Position numbers and translations under genes: made by a program. DNA of 16,168 nt from Porticoccaceae bacterium (lineage in GTDB: Bacteria > Pseudomonadota > Gammaproteobacteria > Pseudomonadales > Porticoccaceae): the NCBI GenBank assembly GCA_023228865.1, contig JALOAH010000081.1, positions 1 through 16,168 of the forward strand. Reading direction: 5' to 3'. Below are positions 1-7,566 of the stretch, in pieces (within the stretch, counting starts at the first letter, position 1; every line of letters begins with the position of its first letter). Below the pieces are notes generated by a model, which saw only the letters and a list, made by a program, of their open reading frames with translations, had not been told where the DNA came from and made no database searches.

Positions 1-511
1 CGGCAGGGGCGATGGATTGCGCATCGGTCTCGCCTGTTGCAGGGTTTACGGTCCATTCGACAAACCCACCGGGAATGGAGCGGCAGGCCGAGCCGGAGCC
101 AAAACGGGCGAGTGCGGAAAGCTCCCTTTCAGAAAGCGTCAAACCGATTGCGGCAGTCCCGGCCAAGGCCAGGGCAGCAAAACCGGAAGCCGAGGAGGCC
201 AGCCCGGCGCCGATGGGGAAGTTATTCTCGCTGGTGATGTGTGCATACAGCTTTTTTGCAGCCAACCTCCGAATGCGATCCATAAAGGTCTGGACGCGTG
301 CCAGCCCGTTGCCGAAAACTTGCTGGCCGTTGAGGTGCAGTTCATCTGCTGCCAGGGTCGGGTCAAACTCCACGCGGGTCCGGGTCGCTAGGCAGTCGAT
401 ATTCATCGAGAGCGAGCCGTTGGCAGGAATGCGGCGTGTTTCGTCAGCCAGTCCCCAGTATTTAATGAAGGCGATATTGGGATGCGCCAGCGCGGTGGCG
501 TGCATATTCAT
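1..511 (-). CDS. mvaD: Mevalonate (di)phosphate decarboxylase, N-terminal part
   Basis: GHMP-kinase-superfamily decarboxylase of the mevalonate pathway; it makes IPP from diphosphomevalonate, or isopentenyl phosphate if it is the monophosphate type known from Roseiflexus. The minus frame is open from ATG at 511 to the window edge (about 170 of an expected 310-330 residues). It begins MNMHATALAHPNIAFIKYWG, the family's N-terminal signature. NGSLSMNID follows, then the phosphate-binding loop NFPIGAGLASSASGFAALA, then GSGSACRSIPGGFVEW, which is highly characteristic. A second ATG at 505 is an equally possible start; neither has a strong Shine-Dalgarno. NGSLSMN replaces the NSSLSVTL of the human enzyme, so substrate (mono- or diphosphate) cannot be assigned by eye. 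The family is sure; the substrate is open. The C-terminus lies outside the window. Confidence 0.9.
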   Translation of the reverse strand, partial: MNMHATALAHPNIAFIKYWGLADETRRIPANGSLSMNIDCLATRTRVEFDPTLAADELHLNGQQVFGNGLARVQTFMDRIRRLAAKKLYAHITSENNFPIGAGLASSASGFAALALAGTAAIGLTLSERELSALARFGSGSACRSIPGGFVEWTVNPATGETDAQSIAPA

Positions 512-548
512 AGGCAGCAGAATACTCCAAACGAGGCTGGCGGTCAAA

Positions 549-684
549 TGGAGTATTGAGAGTGGTGAGTAGAGAGTAGAGAGTAGAGAGAGGGAATTTT
601 AAGCCACGCAGGCTTCAGAGCAAAGCAGCGTGAAGAATACTGCCCAAAGTAGGTCTGCTGGCAACGACCACTCACCATTCACGA
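549..684. repeat. Short tandem and mosaic repeats between mvaD and the DUF4282 gene
   Basis: A 7-bp tandem repeat (gagtaga, 3.4 copies at 567-590) follows a GAGTGGTGAGT tract. The opposite-strand form ACTCACCATTCAC lies at 671-683, 12 bases past the stop of the DUF4282 gene. The heptamers match those in the longer mosaic repeat blocks at 5554, 6947 and 9765. A weak CACGC/GCGTG inverted repeat (605-632) lies between them; it has no T-run and is not called a terminator. Confidence 0.7.
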
Positions 685-694
685 ACCTGGAAAA

Positions 695-1003
695 TTACTT
701 TTCCTGCAGCAAGCCTTTAATATCGGTCAGGGTCTCATTCATGCGGAAGAACAGGATCAGCAGTTCAGCATAAATCCGGGCAACCAGCACACCCAGGATG
801 ACGGTCAGGATACCGCCGATCAAGCCGCCGATAAATCCAAGCAAGATGGCTCCAATGCCTCCGTCTGCAAACCCGGTAATCACAGCACCGATGAATACAA
901 CAATCCCGCCAATGATACTGGCGACAAAACCGATGTAAAACAAGACTTTGATGATCACCGGAGTGATCATCCGTTCAAAACTGAGAAAATTCTTAAATCG
1001 CAT
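695..1003 (-). CDS. DUF4282-type small membrane protein
   Basis: A 102-residue integral membrane protein of unknown function. It starts MRFKNFLSFERMITPVIIK, the usual opening of DUF4282 proteins. Two long hydrophobic stretches follow, rich in Gly/Ile/Val (about residues 17-43 and 50-80), with repeated GG and GxxxG spacing that suits tight helix packing. The tail is charged (RMNETLTDIKGLLQEK). The ATG at 1003 is chosen because GGAGG sits 5 bases upstream; a TTG at 1015 would extend the frame by four residues but has no such site. It lies between the mevalonate decarboxylase and the UbiD gene on the same strand. Gaps of 183 bases (to mvaD) and 159 bases (to ubiD) argue against tight translational coupling. 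Family assignment rests on pattern recall. Confidence 0.75.
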   Translation of the reverse strand: MRFKNFLSFERMITPVIIKVLFYIGFVASIIGGIVVFIGAVITGFADGGIGAILLGFIGGLIGGILTVILGVLVARIYAELLILFFRMNETLTDIKGLLQEK

Positions 1004-1162
1004 ATCTGCCTCCAATAAAATTCTTAGATTATCAACCTGGTCGCTCAGCCGCTCTATCCAGCTGTTCTTTAAATTCTAACATTAAATATTGACAGATTTT
1101 TAATCAGAGTTCTAACCGTGAAAAAGGTCTTGCGTTAATTCACAGTTTCCCATTTCTGTTCC

Positions 1163-2464
1163 CTACCCCAAATATTGACCCGGATCAACCTGCGGAAAGG
1201 AGACCTTAGCAAAGCTCTTCCTGATTGAACCCAGGGGAGCGGTCAGGTCAAATCCAACCTTGCAAGTGTTATAGGTGTCACTTTCTGCGCTGGGGTCCAG
1301 TGAGGAGCCGCGCTCCCGTCCGAGCCATACCAGGTCATGGTCGGCCTGGAAGCGGGTCGCCATAGCCCATTCCACCGCCAGGGGGTCGTAAATATCGATA
1401 TCCTCATCAACGACGAAGATGTGCTTGCAGGAGCTGTGTCCCCGGTGAGCGGCGTGGATCGCTTTGATGCCGTCATCCGGGTTGTGTTTGCGAATTTGCA
1501 CGATGGCGTGCAGCCAGGAGGAACCGCCCGGGTTGATGTGCACATCCAGGCACTCAACCGCGCGGTTGACCTCGCGGAAAATAGTGGGCTCGCGCGGCAT
1601 ACCCATGAGGAGCTTATGCTCCAGCCCGCCGGGCAATAAGGCGTGCCAGAGCGCATCCCGGCGGTGGGTGATGCACTTCACCTCCAGCACCGGCTCCTGG
1701 CGAATCACGTCCCGGGTCTCCGTCAGGTCTACAAAGGGACCTTCAGCGTGGCGGCGGTCGCGGTAAACGCTACCTTCCAGCACAAATTCGGCTTCAGCAG
1801 GGATCAACAGGTCAGATGTATGCGCTTTGACCACCCGGAAGGGCGACAGGGCATTGGCGATGCCCAGTTCATCAACGCCAATCTGGACGGAAGTGGCGCC
1901 GGCGACCAGGATGTTGGGCGCCACACCGATGCAGATGGCAACATCCACCTGGCCCAGGTCCTGCAGGAAGGCATCAAAATTGCGCCCTTTCACGACCCGC
2001 ACAGCCATCCCGGTTTTAGAAAACTGCATGCAGCGATGAAAATCCATATTTTGCCCATAGCGGGGATGACCGGCGATCATCACGCCTGAGCTGATGTAAT
2101 TGCCGCCGTCTCCCTCGCAATGGAACAAAATCGGCAGATCATCGAGGTCTGGCTGTTCGTGGATCACCGCCTGGCAGGGCGCCTCCGCTGCGAGCTGGGG
2201 CGCGGTCGGCGATTCGATGGCGCTGATCATCCGGGGGATCATCTTCTGCACAGAGATGCCCAGGTAGCTGGCGAAAGCCTCCTTGGTGCACAGCAGGTTG
2301 CCCAGTACCGGGTAGGCGGATTCGATCACCTGGTTGCATAATACAGGGGAGGGCTCCAGAGCCTTTAACAATCCTGAAAGCGCCAGGTGTTTAGAGATCG
2401 GTTTATTAACTTCTATTAATGGGTTTTCCCGGTTTAAGCTGTGAAGGTAATTTCTCAGTGTCAT
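1163..2464 (-). CDS. UbiD-family prenylated-FMN decarboxylase
   Basis: A 433-residue UbiD-like (de)carboxylase, expected to use prenylated FMN made by a UbiX partner that is not in this window. Family landmarks are ISSGVMIAGHP (about 125-134), an arginine in MDFHRCMQ (R144, candidate for the catalytic Arg), and EGPFVD at 241-246. The last matches the catalytic E-GPFG-E segment of Fdc1, with Asp246 at the second acidic position. LPGGLEHKLLMGMPREP and NPGGSSWLHAIVQIRKHN are typical of the shorter, archaeal-like UbiD group. The length (about 430, not the 490-500 of E. coli UbiD or Fdc1) agrees. The start ATG has AAGG upstream and an extended -10 box close by. Substrate is not readable from sequence: an aromatic acid is the default, but trans-anhydromevalonate phosphate is possible given the mevalonate decarboxylase two genes downstream. 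Confidence 0.88.
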   Translation of the reverse strand: MTLRNYLHSLNRENPLIEVNKPISKHLALSGLLKALEPSPVLCNQVIESAYPVLGNLLCTKEAFASYLGISVQKMIPRMISAIESPTAPQLAAEAPCQAVIHEQPDLDDLPILFHCEGDGGNYISSGVMIAGHPRYGQNMDFHRCMQFSKTGMAVRVVKGRNFDAFLQDLGQVDVAICIGVAPNILVAGATSVQIGVDELGIANALSPFRVVKAHTSDLLIPAEAEFVLEGSVYRDRRHAEGPFVDLTETRDVIRQEPVLEVKCITHRRDALWHALLPGGLEHKLLMGMPREPTIFREVNRAVECLDVHINPGGSSWLHAIVQIRKHNPDDGIKAIHAAHRGHSSCKHIFVVDEDIDIYDPLAVEWAMATRFQADHDLVWLGRERGSSLDPSAESDTYNTCKVGFDLTAPLGSIRKSFAKVSFPQVDPGQYLG

Positions 2465-2488
2465 GGGGTTGCCTTTGCGACTGAGTAA

Positions 2489-2494
2489 ATTATA
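2489..2494 (-). promoter_or_regulatory. Extended -10 promoter for the UbiD gene
   Basis: On the minus strand the sequence reads TGTTATAAT, a TGn extended -10 with a perfect TATAAT, about 25 bases before the ATG. No convincing -35 hexamer is seen, which fits the extended -10 class. The untranslated leader would be only about 20 bases. Confidence 0.5.
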
Positions 2495-2613
2495 ACAGGA
2501 AAACCAGGCGGATTACCGAGCTGGCTCTGGTACGAATCTTGCTGTTGAGATGGTGTGATTATTCAACGGAGGACGGCCTTACCTGGCATGAACATTTGAG
2601 ATGGGAAGCAGCG

Positions 2614-5556
2614 ATGAAACATAAACTGGTTTTGCGTTCGGGAATTTTACTTTTAATCGGGATGATTGGGCTGACCCTGTGGGGCAATGGGCGCCTGCCG
2701 GTCAAAGCAGATGATGGGAACCAGAAAATCCCCTGGGTTGATCCAGCCCTGCTGGCCAAATCGAAGACCTCCGAGCCGCTCGATTTCTTAATTTATTTTG
2801 AGGAACAGGCTGATCTGAGCGCGGCATATGCGCTATCCTGGGAAGAACGCGGCTGGTTTGTGTATGAAACCCTGGCGGCGCTTTCTGCGAGCTCACAGGC
2901 AAAAGTGCTCGCCTACCTGGCTGAACAGGGTGCGCCTTACGAAGCTTTCTGGATTCAGAATGTAATTGCCGTTCAGTCATCCACAGCAGAAACCCTGGTA
3001 GGGCTGTTAAATTATGCTGAAATCGAAGCGCTGCTCTCGATTCCACAGGTGTTTTTGGGCAGCCAGGTCGAGGAGGATTGGATTGATACCGAGCCAGCAG
3101 CGGTCGCCGGTGTCTCCGCCAACCTGGCGCAGATCAAAGCTGACCAGGCCTGGTCTCAGGGGGATCGGGGCACAGGCGTGGTGCTCGGGGCAATTGATAC
3201 CGGGGCACGCTTCACCCATGAAGCCCTGGTTGAGTCCTATCGCGGCAACCTGGGTGCAGAGACCTTCAGCCATCATTATCACTGGTGGGACGCGGTCAAT
3301 GGACAGGATGAGCCCTATGATGACCATGGTCACGGCAGCCATGTGGTCGGGATTATGGCAGGCGGAGCTGGCTCTGGGGACGCGATTGGCGTGGCACCGG
3401 GGGCGGGTTGGATCGCCTGCAAGGCGATCAGCGCCAGCGGGTTCGCCTGGGGGAATGACCTGATCAAGTGCGGTCAGTTCTTGGCGGCTCCCACGAATTT
3501 AAGCGGAGAGAACCCCAATCCCAACCTGCGCCCACAAGCAGTCAATAATTCCTGGGGAGATTGTGGACGGGCTTATAATGCCTGGTACCAGGGCGTGATC
3601 GATGCCTGGGTGGCGATGGGGATTTACCCGGTGTTCGCCAATGGGAATAACAGCAATTGCGGTTATGGTTCGCCGCCCGGGTTGAACACTGTGGGCAACC
3701 CTGCCCGCTCCCACAATGTGACCTCGGTAGGCTCTACCGGCAGGAGTGACGGACAGTATGCACTGCATTCCAACTGGGGACCGACGGACGACGCCAACGC
3801 ATTTCACAACCAGGGCTACCCAACAATCAAGCCGGAGGTGGTGGCGCCGGGGGTGGATATCCTCTCAGCGGTGGGCAGCGATGACCGCGCGTATGCAGCC
3901 CTGAGCGGAACCTCCATGGCTGCACCGCACGTGACGGGCTTGATAGCCTTGATGTGGGGATCCGCCAAATGCCAGCTGGGCGACGTCGCGGCGACAACAG
4001 ATTTGATCCTGGAAACCGCCCATCCCATCCCCTACGACACCGGTCAGGGGGATGAAGGGCCGGATTTTGTTCCCAATCATGCCACCGGGTGGGGCGAGAT
4101 TGACGCCCAGGCGGCGGTGAATGCAGCCCGCTCTTATTGTGCCGGTGGGTATTTGGATGGGCATGTGGTTGATAATGAAAACCAGCAGCCGGTCACTGGC
4201 GCCCTGGTCGAAGCCACCTCACAGGGAGAGATGATTTCCAAAGTCTCGGCGCTGACCGATGAGGATGGGTATTACCGTATCTATGTCAACAGCGCAACCC
4301 ATTACACGCTGACAGCCTCTGCCCATGGATACCACCCGGTAGCGGTCGGGGATGTGCTGGTTGATTCCGCTGGGGGAACGACCACCACCCATTTCCACCT
4401 GATGCCAAAATCGAATCTAATGACTTTCACAGGCACCGTAACCGATGGCAGCGGGCATGGCTACCCGCTGTATGCCCGCATCACGCTTGAGAGTGGAAAT
4501 TACAGCCAGGCTGTTTACACAAACCCGTTTGACGGTCGGTTCCAGGTGACGGTCTATGATGACCTGGCTTACGACCTGAATATCAGCGCGATGGTGCCGG
4601 GATATCAACCTTTACTGGCGAAAGGCATTGTCCTGGGCGACCAACCTGAGAGCTTGCGTTACGCCCTTGAGATCACCGCCGGGTGTGAGGCGCCGGGATA
4701 TACCTCGCGCAACCTCCTGGCAGAGAGCTTTGACAGCCATAAATTACCGCCCGGCTGGGAGGTCTGGGATCACGCGGGGGCGGGAGTCATCTGGGAGTTT
4801 GAGGATCAATCGGAGCGCAGCAACCTGACCGGGGGTTCAGGCGGGTTTGCCATGGTGGATTCCGATTACCCCGGTCAGCTGGATGTGGATGTCTCGCTGG
4901 TCACGCCCCCTCTGGATTTTTCAGACGAATCAACGGTGATACTCTCTTTTAGCCAGGATTTCTTCAGCTATCAGGGCAACCTGGATGAAATTGCTGATGT
5001 CGATGTTTATGTTGGCGGAGAGTGGTATAACGTGCAGCGGCAAACTGAAGACCAGGGCGAACCGGCGCGGCAGTCGCTGGATATCAGCGAATTGGCTGCC
5101 CACCAGCCGTATGTGAGGGTGCGCTTCCATTATTACAATGCAAATGCAGAATGGTGGTGGCAGATTGACAATGTTCAGATCGGCAGCCATGAATGTGCCC
5201 TGGTCGATGGAGGTTTGCTGGCGGGTTTTATTACAGATGACCACTTTGGTGAGCCGCTTGTGGGGGCAGTGGTTTCGAACAGCCAGGCGCGGGGGGTGTC
5301 TTCGGCGACACCCCTTGATCCTGGATTGCCGGATGGTTTTTACTGGATGTTTCAACCGATGCTTGAAAACCCCCAGGTTATTGCCGTCAAGACTGCAAAA
5401 AGCCTGTATCTGAGCGGACTGGCTGATGTTGAATTGCGCCATGACGAGGTCACCCGCTATGATGTGACCCTGGTCAGCTACTGGAATCACCTGGAACTGG
5501 TTTTTAACAATCTGCTGTCGCTGATCTTGGGATTTGTTAATGGTGGGAGAGGGTGA
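2614..5556 (+). CDS. Secreted subtilisin-like (S8) serine protease with modular C-terminus
   Basis: A 980-residue exported protease. The ATG at 2614 is chosen because MKHKLVLRSGILLLIGMIGL begins a classical signal peptide and a purine-rich GGGAAG lies upstream; the frame is open 25 codons further but that stretch does not look like protein. A propeptide-like region (about 32-165) precedes the catalytic domain (about 170-500). The triad is D195 (AIDTGARFTHE), H240 (DDHGHGSHVVG) and S434 (LSGTSMAAPHV), with oxyanion N345 in FANGNN. Downstream are two carboxypeptidase-regulatory-like beta-sandwiches (about 512-600 and 606-690), a MAM-like/choice-of-anchor-J domain (about 704-860; ESFDSHKLPPGWEVW ... 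WWWQIDNVQIG) and a third regulatory-like domain (about 869-955). The tail LVFNNLLSLILGFVNGGRG is mildly hydrophobic and has no LPxTG motif. Likely role: extracellular protein degradation. The stop lies at the very edge of a GTGAATTG-type repeat block. Confidence 0.92.
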   Translation: MKHKLVLRSGILLLIGMIGLTLWGNGRLPVKADDGNQKIPWVDPALLAKSKTSEPLDFLIYFEEQADLSAAYALSWEERGWFVYETLAALSASSQAKVLAYLAEQGAPYEAFWIQNVIAVQSSTAETLVGLLNYAEIEALLSIPQVFLGSQVEEDWIDTEPAAVAGVSANLAQIKADQAWSQGDRGTGVVLGAIDTGARFTHEALVESYRGNLGAETFSHHYHWWDAVNGQDEPYDDHGHGSHVVGIMAGGAGSGDAIGVAPGAGWIACKAISASGFAWGNDLIKCGQFLAAPTNLSGENPNPNLRPQAVNNSWGDCGRAYNAWYQGVIDAWVAMGIYPVFANGNNSNCGYGSPPGLNTVGNPARSHNVTSVGSTGRSDGQYALHSNWGPTDDANAFHNQGYPTIKPEVVAPGVDILSAVGSDDRAYAALSGTSMAAPHVTGLIALMWGSAKCQLGDVAATTDLILETAHPIPYDTGQGDEGPDFVPNHATGWGEIDAQAAVNAARSYCAGGYLDGHVVDNENQQPVTGALVEATSQGEMISKVSALTDEDGYYRIYVNSATHYTLTASAHGYHPVAVGDVLVDSAGGTTTTHFHLMPKSNLMTFTGTVTDGSGHGYPLYARITLESGNYSQAVYTNPFDGRFQVTVYDDLAYDLNISAMVPGYQPLLAKGIVLGDQPESLRYALEITAGCEAPGYTSRNLLAESFDSHKLPPGWEVWDHAGAGVIWEFEDQSERSNLTGGSGGFAMVDSDYPGQLDVDVSLVTPPLDFSDESTVILSFSQDFFSYQGNLDEIADVDVYVGGEWYNVQRQTEDQGEPARQSLDISELAAHQPYVRVRFHYYNANAEWWWQIDNVQIGSHECALVDGGLLAGFITDDHFGEPLVGAVVSNSQARGVSSATPLDPGLPDGFYWMFQPMLENPQVIAVKTAKSLYLSGLADVELRHDEVTRYDVTLVSYWNHLELVFNNLLSLILGFVNGGRG

Positions 5557-5700
5557 ATTGTGAGTGGTGAATTGTGAATGGTGAATTGTGAGTTGTGAGT
5601 AGTGAATGGTGATCCCACTTCGCGCAGCACTCCCTGTGTCCTGCAAGGGTATCGAGCGCCTGCGCTCGGGGACGATGATGGTGAATTGTGAGTTGTGAGT
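5554..5700. repeat. Mosaic repeat block A
   Basis: Heptamer-like GTGAATG/GTGAGTT tandems (5554-5610) run into a GATCCCACTTCGCGCAGCAC block (5611-5650), then a perfect palindrome CGAGCGC-CT-GCGCTCG (5653-5668), then GGGGACGATGATGG and more GTGAATTGTGAG heptamers. The same modules recur, in different combinations and orientations, at 6947-7074, 7215-7250 and 9765-9921. The block begins at the stop codon of the protease gene. Confidence 0.85.
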
Positions 5701-5712
5701 TTTGGTTGTCGA

Positions 5713-5754
5713 CCCGTCATCGGTCTCCCGTCATCGGTCCCCTGTCATCGGTCC
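5713..5754. repeat. 14-bp tandem repeat overlapping the permease stop codon
   Basis: Three exact-period copies of a 14-bp unit, with GTCATCGGTC at 5716, 5730 and 5744 and one or two differences between copies. The third copy contains the stop codon of the minus-strand permease gene, so the C-terminal residues GDR are encoded by repeat sequence. Confidence 0.85.
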
Positions 5755-6893
5755 CCCCTGTTTTCTTTCCCCCGGCTTCTCACTGCTTTGAGCAGGTGGG
5801 CAGCCACCAACCCGCCTAAAAAGCCGATGCCAATATTCGTCGCTACCGAGAGCACCGCAGTGGCAAGCGCTAAGCCTAACTCCCAGCCGCGTAAATTTTT
5901 CGCCGTCCTGGCAAGCTGAATGCCAACCAGCAGCATCATCCCGGCGATCAGCGGCATTGGAAAAGCGGCCATCAGGGCGGCAATCGAGCCGCTGAGAAAC
6001 AGCCCGATCAATATTTCAATGACCCCCTCCATAATCGGCGCGCCGCCGGTGCGAGCCCCAAAATAGTATTGCCCTGCCAGTCCTCCCGCGCCGTGGCACA
6101 TCGGCATGCCCCCCAGTATGGAGGAGAATACATTCATGACGCCCATATTAAGCATGAGTTTTTCTTCGCTGACGGATTTCTTGGGGAAATAATCGCGAAT
6201 GAGGGCTGCCGGGGCAATGATGGCATTTGAGATTGATAGTGGAATCTGGGCAAAACCAGCCAGCAGCATCGTTTTCCAAACATCCTCCCAGCGGGGAACG
6301 GCGATCACCGGCAACGTGAGCCGCAGGTCCCAATGTTCGGGCAAGTTGCCCCGCCAGGCCAGGATGATAACGCCCAAAACCATCAGCACCACGGAGGCGG
6401 GCGCATAGCGGTTGCCGCGCAAAAGCAGCACGATCACCACTGCCACAAGCCCCAACAGCGGCTCGGGACGCATCCACTGCAGCGCCTGCCAGGCCAGCGT
6501 AATCCCGAGGGCTAACTGGATGCCGCGCACAATGTAATCCGGCGTGATGCGCACCAGCCAACGCAATAAGCCAGTCACGGTGAGCAGGATCCACAACAAG
6601 CCCAAACCCAACCCGGAGGCGTAAATTAAATCGGGCGACCATTTCTGGGTTATGGCGGTAATGGCAACGATCTTTTTAGGCTGCAGGGGCATCGGCAAAC
6701 GGTAGATCAGCCCGAGGGCAATGTTGGTCAGGCCAAGCACGATGAACAAGCCAGCCGGGTTCATGCCGTTGATGGCGATGTAACTGACAGCCAGGGGGAA
6801 GAGGGTGCCAAAATCACCCATTGAGCCAGCCAGCTCACGCAGGTTAAACTCAAAATCCGGGTGGTCTTGAATGTTGTTAATTTCACCATTCAT
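5745..6893 (-). CDS. MOT1-type molybdate/sulfate permease
   Basis: A 382-residue polytopic membrane protein of the MFS_MOT1 (molybdate transporter 1-like) family, often labelled putative sulfate transporter. Signatures are GSMGDFGTLFPLAVSY near residue 28, RLPMPLQPKKIVAITAI (about 65-81) and GGMPMCHGAGGLAGQYYFGA in the second half; these correspond to the GDLGT, PMPVQPMK and MCHGAGGLA motifs conserved from plants to bacteria. About ten hydrophobic helices are visible, separated by short loops, with a charged C-terminus. The expected role is uptake of molybdate, possibly sulfate, across the cytoplasmic membrane; the oxyanion cannot be told apart by eye. No molybdenum-cofactor genes lie nearby. 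ATG at 6893 is taken as start; its Shine-Dalgarno is weak. The last codons fall in a 14-bp tandem repeat, so the native C-terminus may have been altered. Confidence 0.88.
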   Translation of the reverse strand: MNGEINNIQDHPDFEFNLRELAGSMGDFGTLFPLAVSYIAINGMNPAGLFIVLGLTNIALGLIYRLPMPLQPKKIVAITAITQKWSPDLIYASGLGLGLLWILLTVTGLLRWLVRITPDYIVRGIQLALGITLAWQALQWMRPEPLLGLVAVVIVLLLRGNRYAPASVVLMVLGVIILAWRGNLPEHWDLRLTLPVIAVPRWEDVWKTMLLAGFAQIPLSISNAIIAPAALIRDYFPKKSVSEEKLMLNMGVMNVFSSILGGMPMCHGAGGLAGQYYFGARTGGAPIMEGVIEILIGLFLSGSIAALMAAFPMPLIAGMMLLVGIQLARTAKNLRGWELGLALATAVLSVATNIGIGFLGGLVAAHLLKAVRSRGKENRGDR

Positions 6894-6916
6894 AAGATGT
6901 TTGCCTCAGATGATCA

Positions 6917-6922
6917 ATTGTA
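6917..6922 (-). promoter_or_regulatory. Candidate -10 box for the permease gene
   Basis: TACAAT on the minus strand (5 of 6 to consensus), 24 bases before the start codon. No good -35 is seen at 17 bases. The region where a -35 would lie directly abuts the first mosaic repeat of block B. Confidence 0.3.
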
Positions 6923-6946
6923 CCAAAAAACTGCTCGGTATTGATA

Positions 6947-7074
6947 GGTGATCCCACTTGCTACGCACGATGATGGTGAATGGAGAGTGGTGAATGGTGA
7001 TCCCACTTGCTGCGCTCAGCCCCTTTCGCTTCGCTATAGGGGTTCCGCTGTGCTTCAGGGACGATGATGGTGAA
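6947..7074. repeat. Mosaic repeat block B
   Basis: Two successive units each begin GTGATCCCACTTGC (6948 and 6997) and each ends in ACGATGATGGTGAAT. The second carries an extra insert containing CCCTTTCGCTTCGCTATAGGGG. Heptamers GAGTGGTGAATG lie between them. The same modules occur in blocks A and D. Confidence 0.8.
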
Positions 7075-7113
7075 TTGGGAACAGGAATTGGGAATCAGGA
7101 ATTAGGGATCAGG
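7075..7113. repeat. CAGGAATTGGGA short tandem repeat
   Basis: Degenerate direct repeats of the CAGGAATTGGGAAT type. Related tracts occur at 9454-9512 (same strand) and, as the reverse complement, at 7436-7467. They resemble the STRR class of short tandemly repeated sequences described in cyanobacteria. Confidence 0.65.
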
Positions 7114-7269
7114 CTTTTTACTTCGTGTTCTTTGTGGTTCAAAACAGGATTAACCGCCGGATTGATTTATCATTCGCAGAGGTATTGATTTGCCGGTCAC
7201 CCGTAGGGGCGGACCTTCGCGAAGCACTCCCTGTGCCCTGCAAGGGTATTCAGCTATCCACGTGACATG

Positions 7270-7316
7270 ACCGTTATAAAAATTCGGGTTAAGCCGCCTA
7301 ATAGGTATATGTCAAC
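7270..7316 (+). repeat. 47-nt interspersed unit, copy 1
   Basis: Begins ACCGTTATAAAA and ends with the core AAGCCGCCTAATAGGTATAT followed by GTCAAC. Two further copies of exactly the same length occur on the opposite strand at 9701-9747 and 9547-9593. The core is the best conserved part; most differences lie in the AT-rich middle. Confidence 0.88.
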
Positions 7317-7322
7317 ATTGTT

Positions 7323-7397
7323 GATGGGTTGGCGAACTGTTGGTGATACAACGCCTTTTCGCAGGTGTGATTGTCTCGCACCTCCCGCCAACCCATC
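7323..7397 (+). repeat. 75-nt hairpin element, copy 1
   Basis: Perfect 12-bp terminal inverted repeat GATGGGTTGGCG / CGCCAACCCATC (7323-7334 and 7386-7397), with a small internal AGGTG/CACCT stem. Copy 2 is at 9620-9694 in the opposite orientation. The four differences between the copies all fall outside the 12-bp arms, as expected for a structure under constraint or a recently copied MITE-like element. Confidence 0.85.
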
Positions 7398-7435
7398 CTA
7401 CGATTCCTTTAATCCCTATTCAGGACGGGTCACAG

Positions 7436-7467
7436 CTTCCTGTTTCCTGCTTCCCAATTCTCCACTC
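7436..7467. repeat. CT-rich short repeat (reverse of the CAGGAA type)
   Basis: GCTTCCTGTTTCCTGCTTCC followed by CAATTCTCC. On the reverse strand this is the GGAAGCAGGAAACAGGAAGC type also seen at 9454-9512, so both inverted-repeat arms lead inward into the same kind of tract. Confidence 0.6.
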
Positions 7468-7521
7468 ATGACATCTCCGAAGCGGAGCGGGACGACTCAC
7501 TGATCGCTCACCACAGCGTAT

Positions 7522-7548
7522 GGGTGCGCGGAATTGCCCCGCGCACCC
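7522..7548 (-). terminator. GC-rich hairpin after the beta-helix gene
   Basis: Perfect 10-bp stem GGGTGCGCGG / CCGCGCACCC with a 7-base loop, 18 bases past the stop of the minus-strand beta-helix gene. There is no T-run on the minus strand after it, so it is a transcript-end or stabilising hairpin rather than a textbook intrinsic terminator. Confidence 0.45.
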
Positions 7549-7566
7549 TGCTTGCAGTTATCTTAA

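Larger units (their letters stand above)
7215..7423 (+). repeat. Left arm of a 209-bp inverted repeat
   Basis: This segment matches the reverse complement of 9594-9802 with roughly 15 differences by hand alignment and no obvious gaps. It runs from CTTCGCG, through a mosaic-family piece (CACTCCCTGTGCCCTGCAAG), a 47-nt unit (7270-7316) and a 75-nt hairpin (7323-7397), to CTATTCAG. It contains no open frame of note and no transposase. Confidence 0.9.
6894..7566. other. Gene-free repeat zone between the permease and the beta-helix gene
   Basis: I see no credible gene in these 673 bases. From left to right: a candidate -10 (TACAAT on the minus strand, 6917-6922) 24 bases before the permease ATG; mosaic repeat block B (6947-7074); an AG-rich repeat (7075-7113); about 100 bases without clear structure; the left arm of a 209-bp inverted repeat (7215-7423); another AG/CT-rich tract (7436-7467); and a 10-bp hairpin (7522-7548). 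Confidence 0.75.

Noticed and set aside
12..572. 186-codon plus-strand open frame at the left edge
   Set aside because: Antisense to the clearly recognisable mevalonate decarboxylase frame.
2539..2613. 25-residue extension of the protease upstream of the signal peptide
   Set aside because: It would bury the signal peptide, and the preceding sequence has no start signal.
4930..5646. 238-codon minus-strand open frame
   Set aside because: Antisense to the C-terminal domains of the protease and beginning in heptamer repeats (IHYSQLTIHHSQFTTHNS); an artefact of the repeats.
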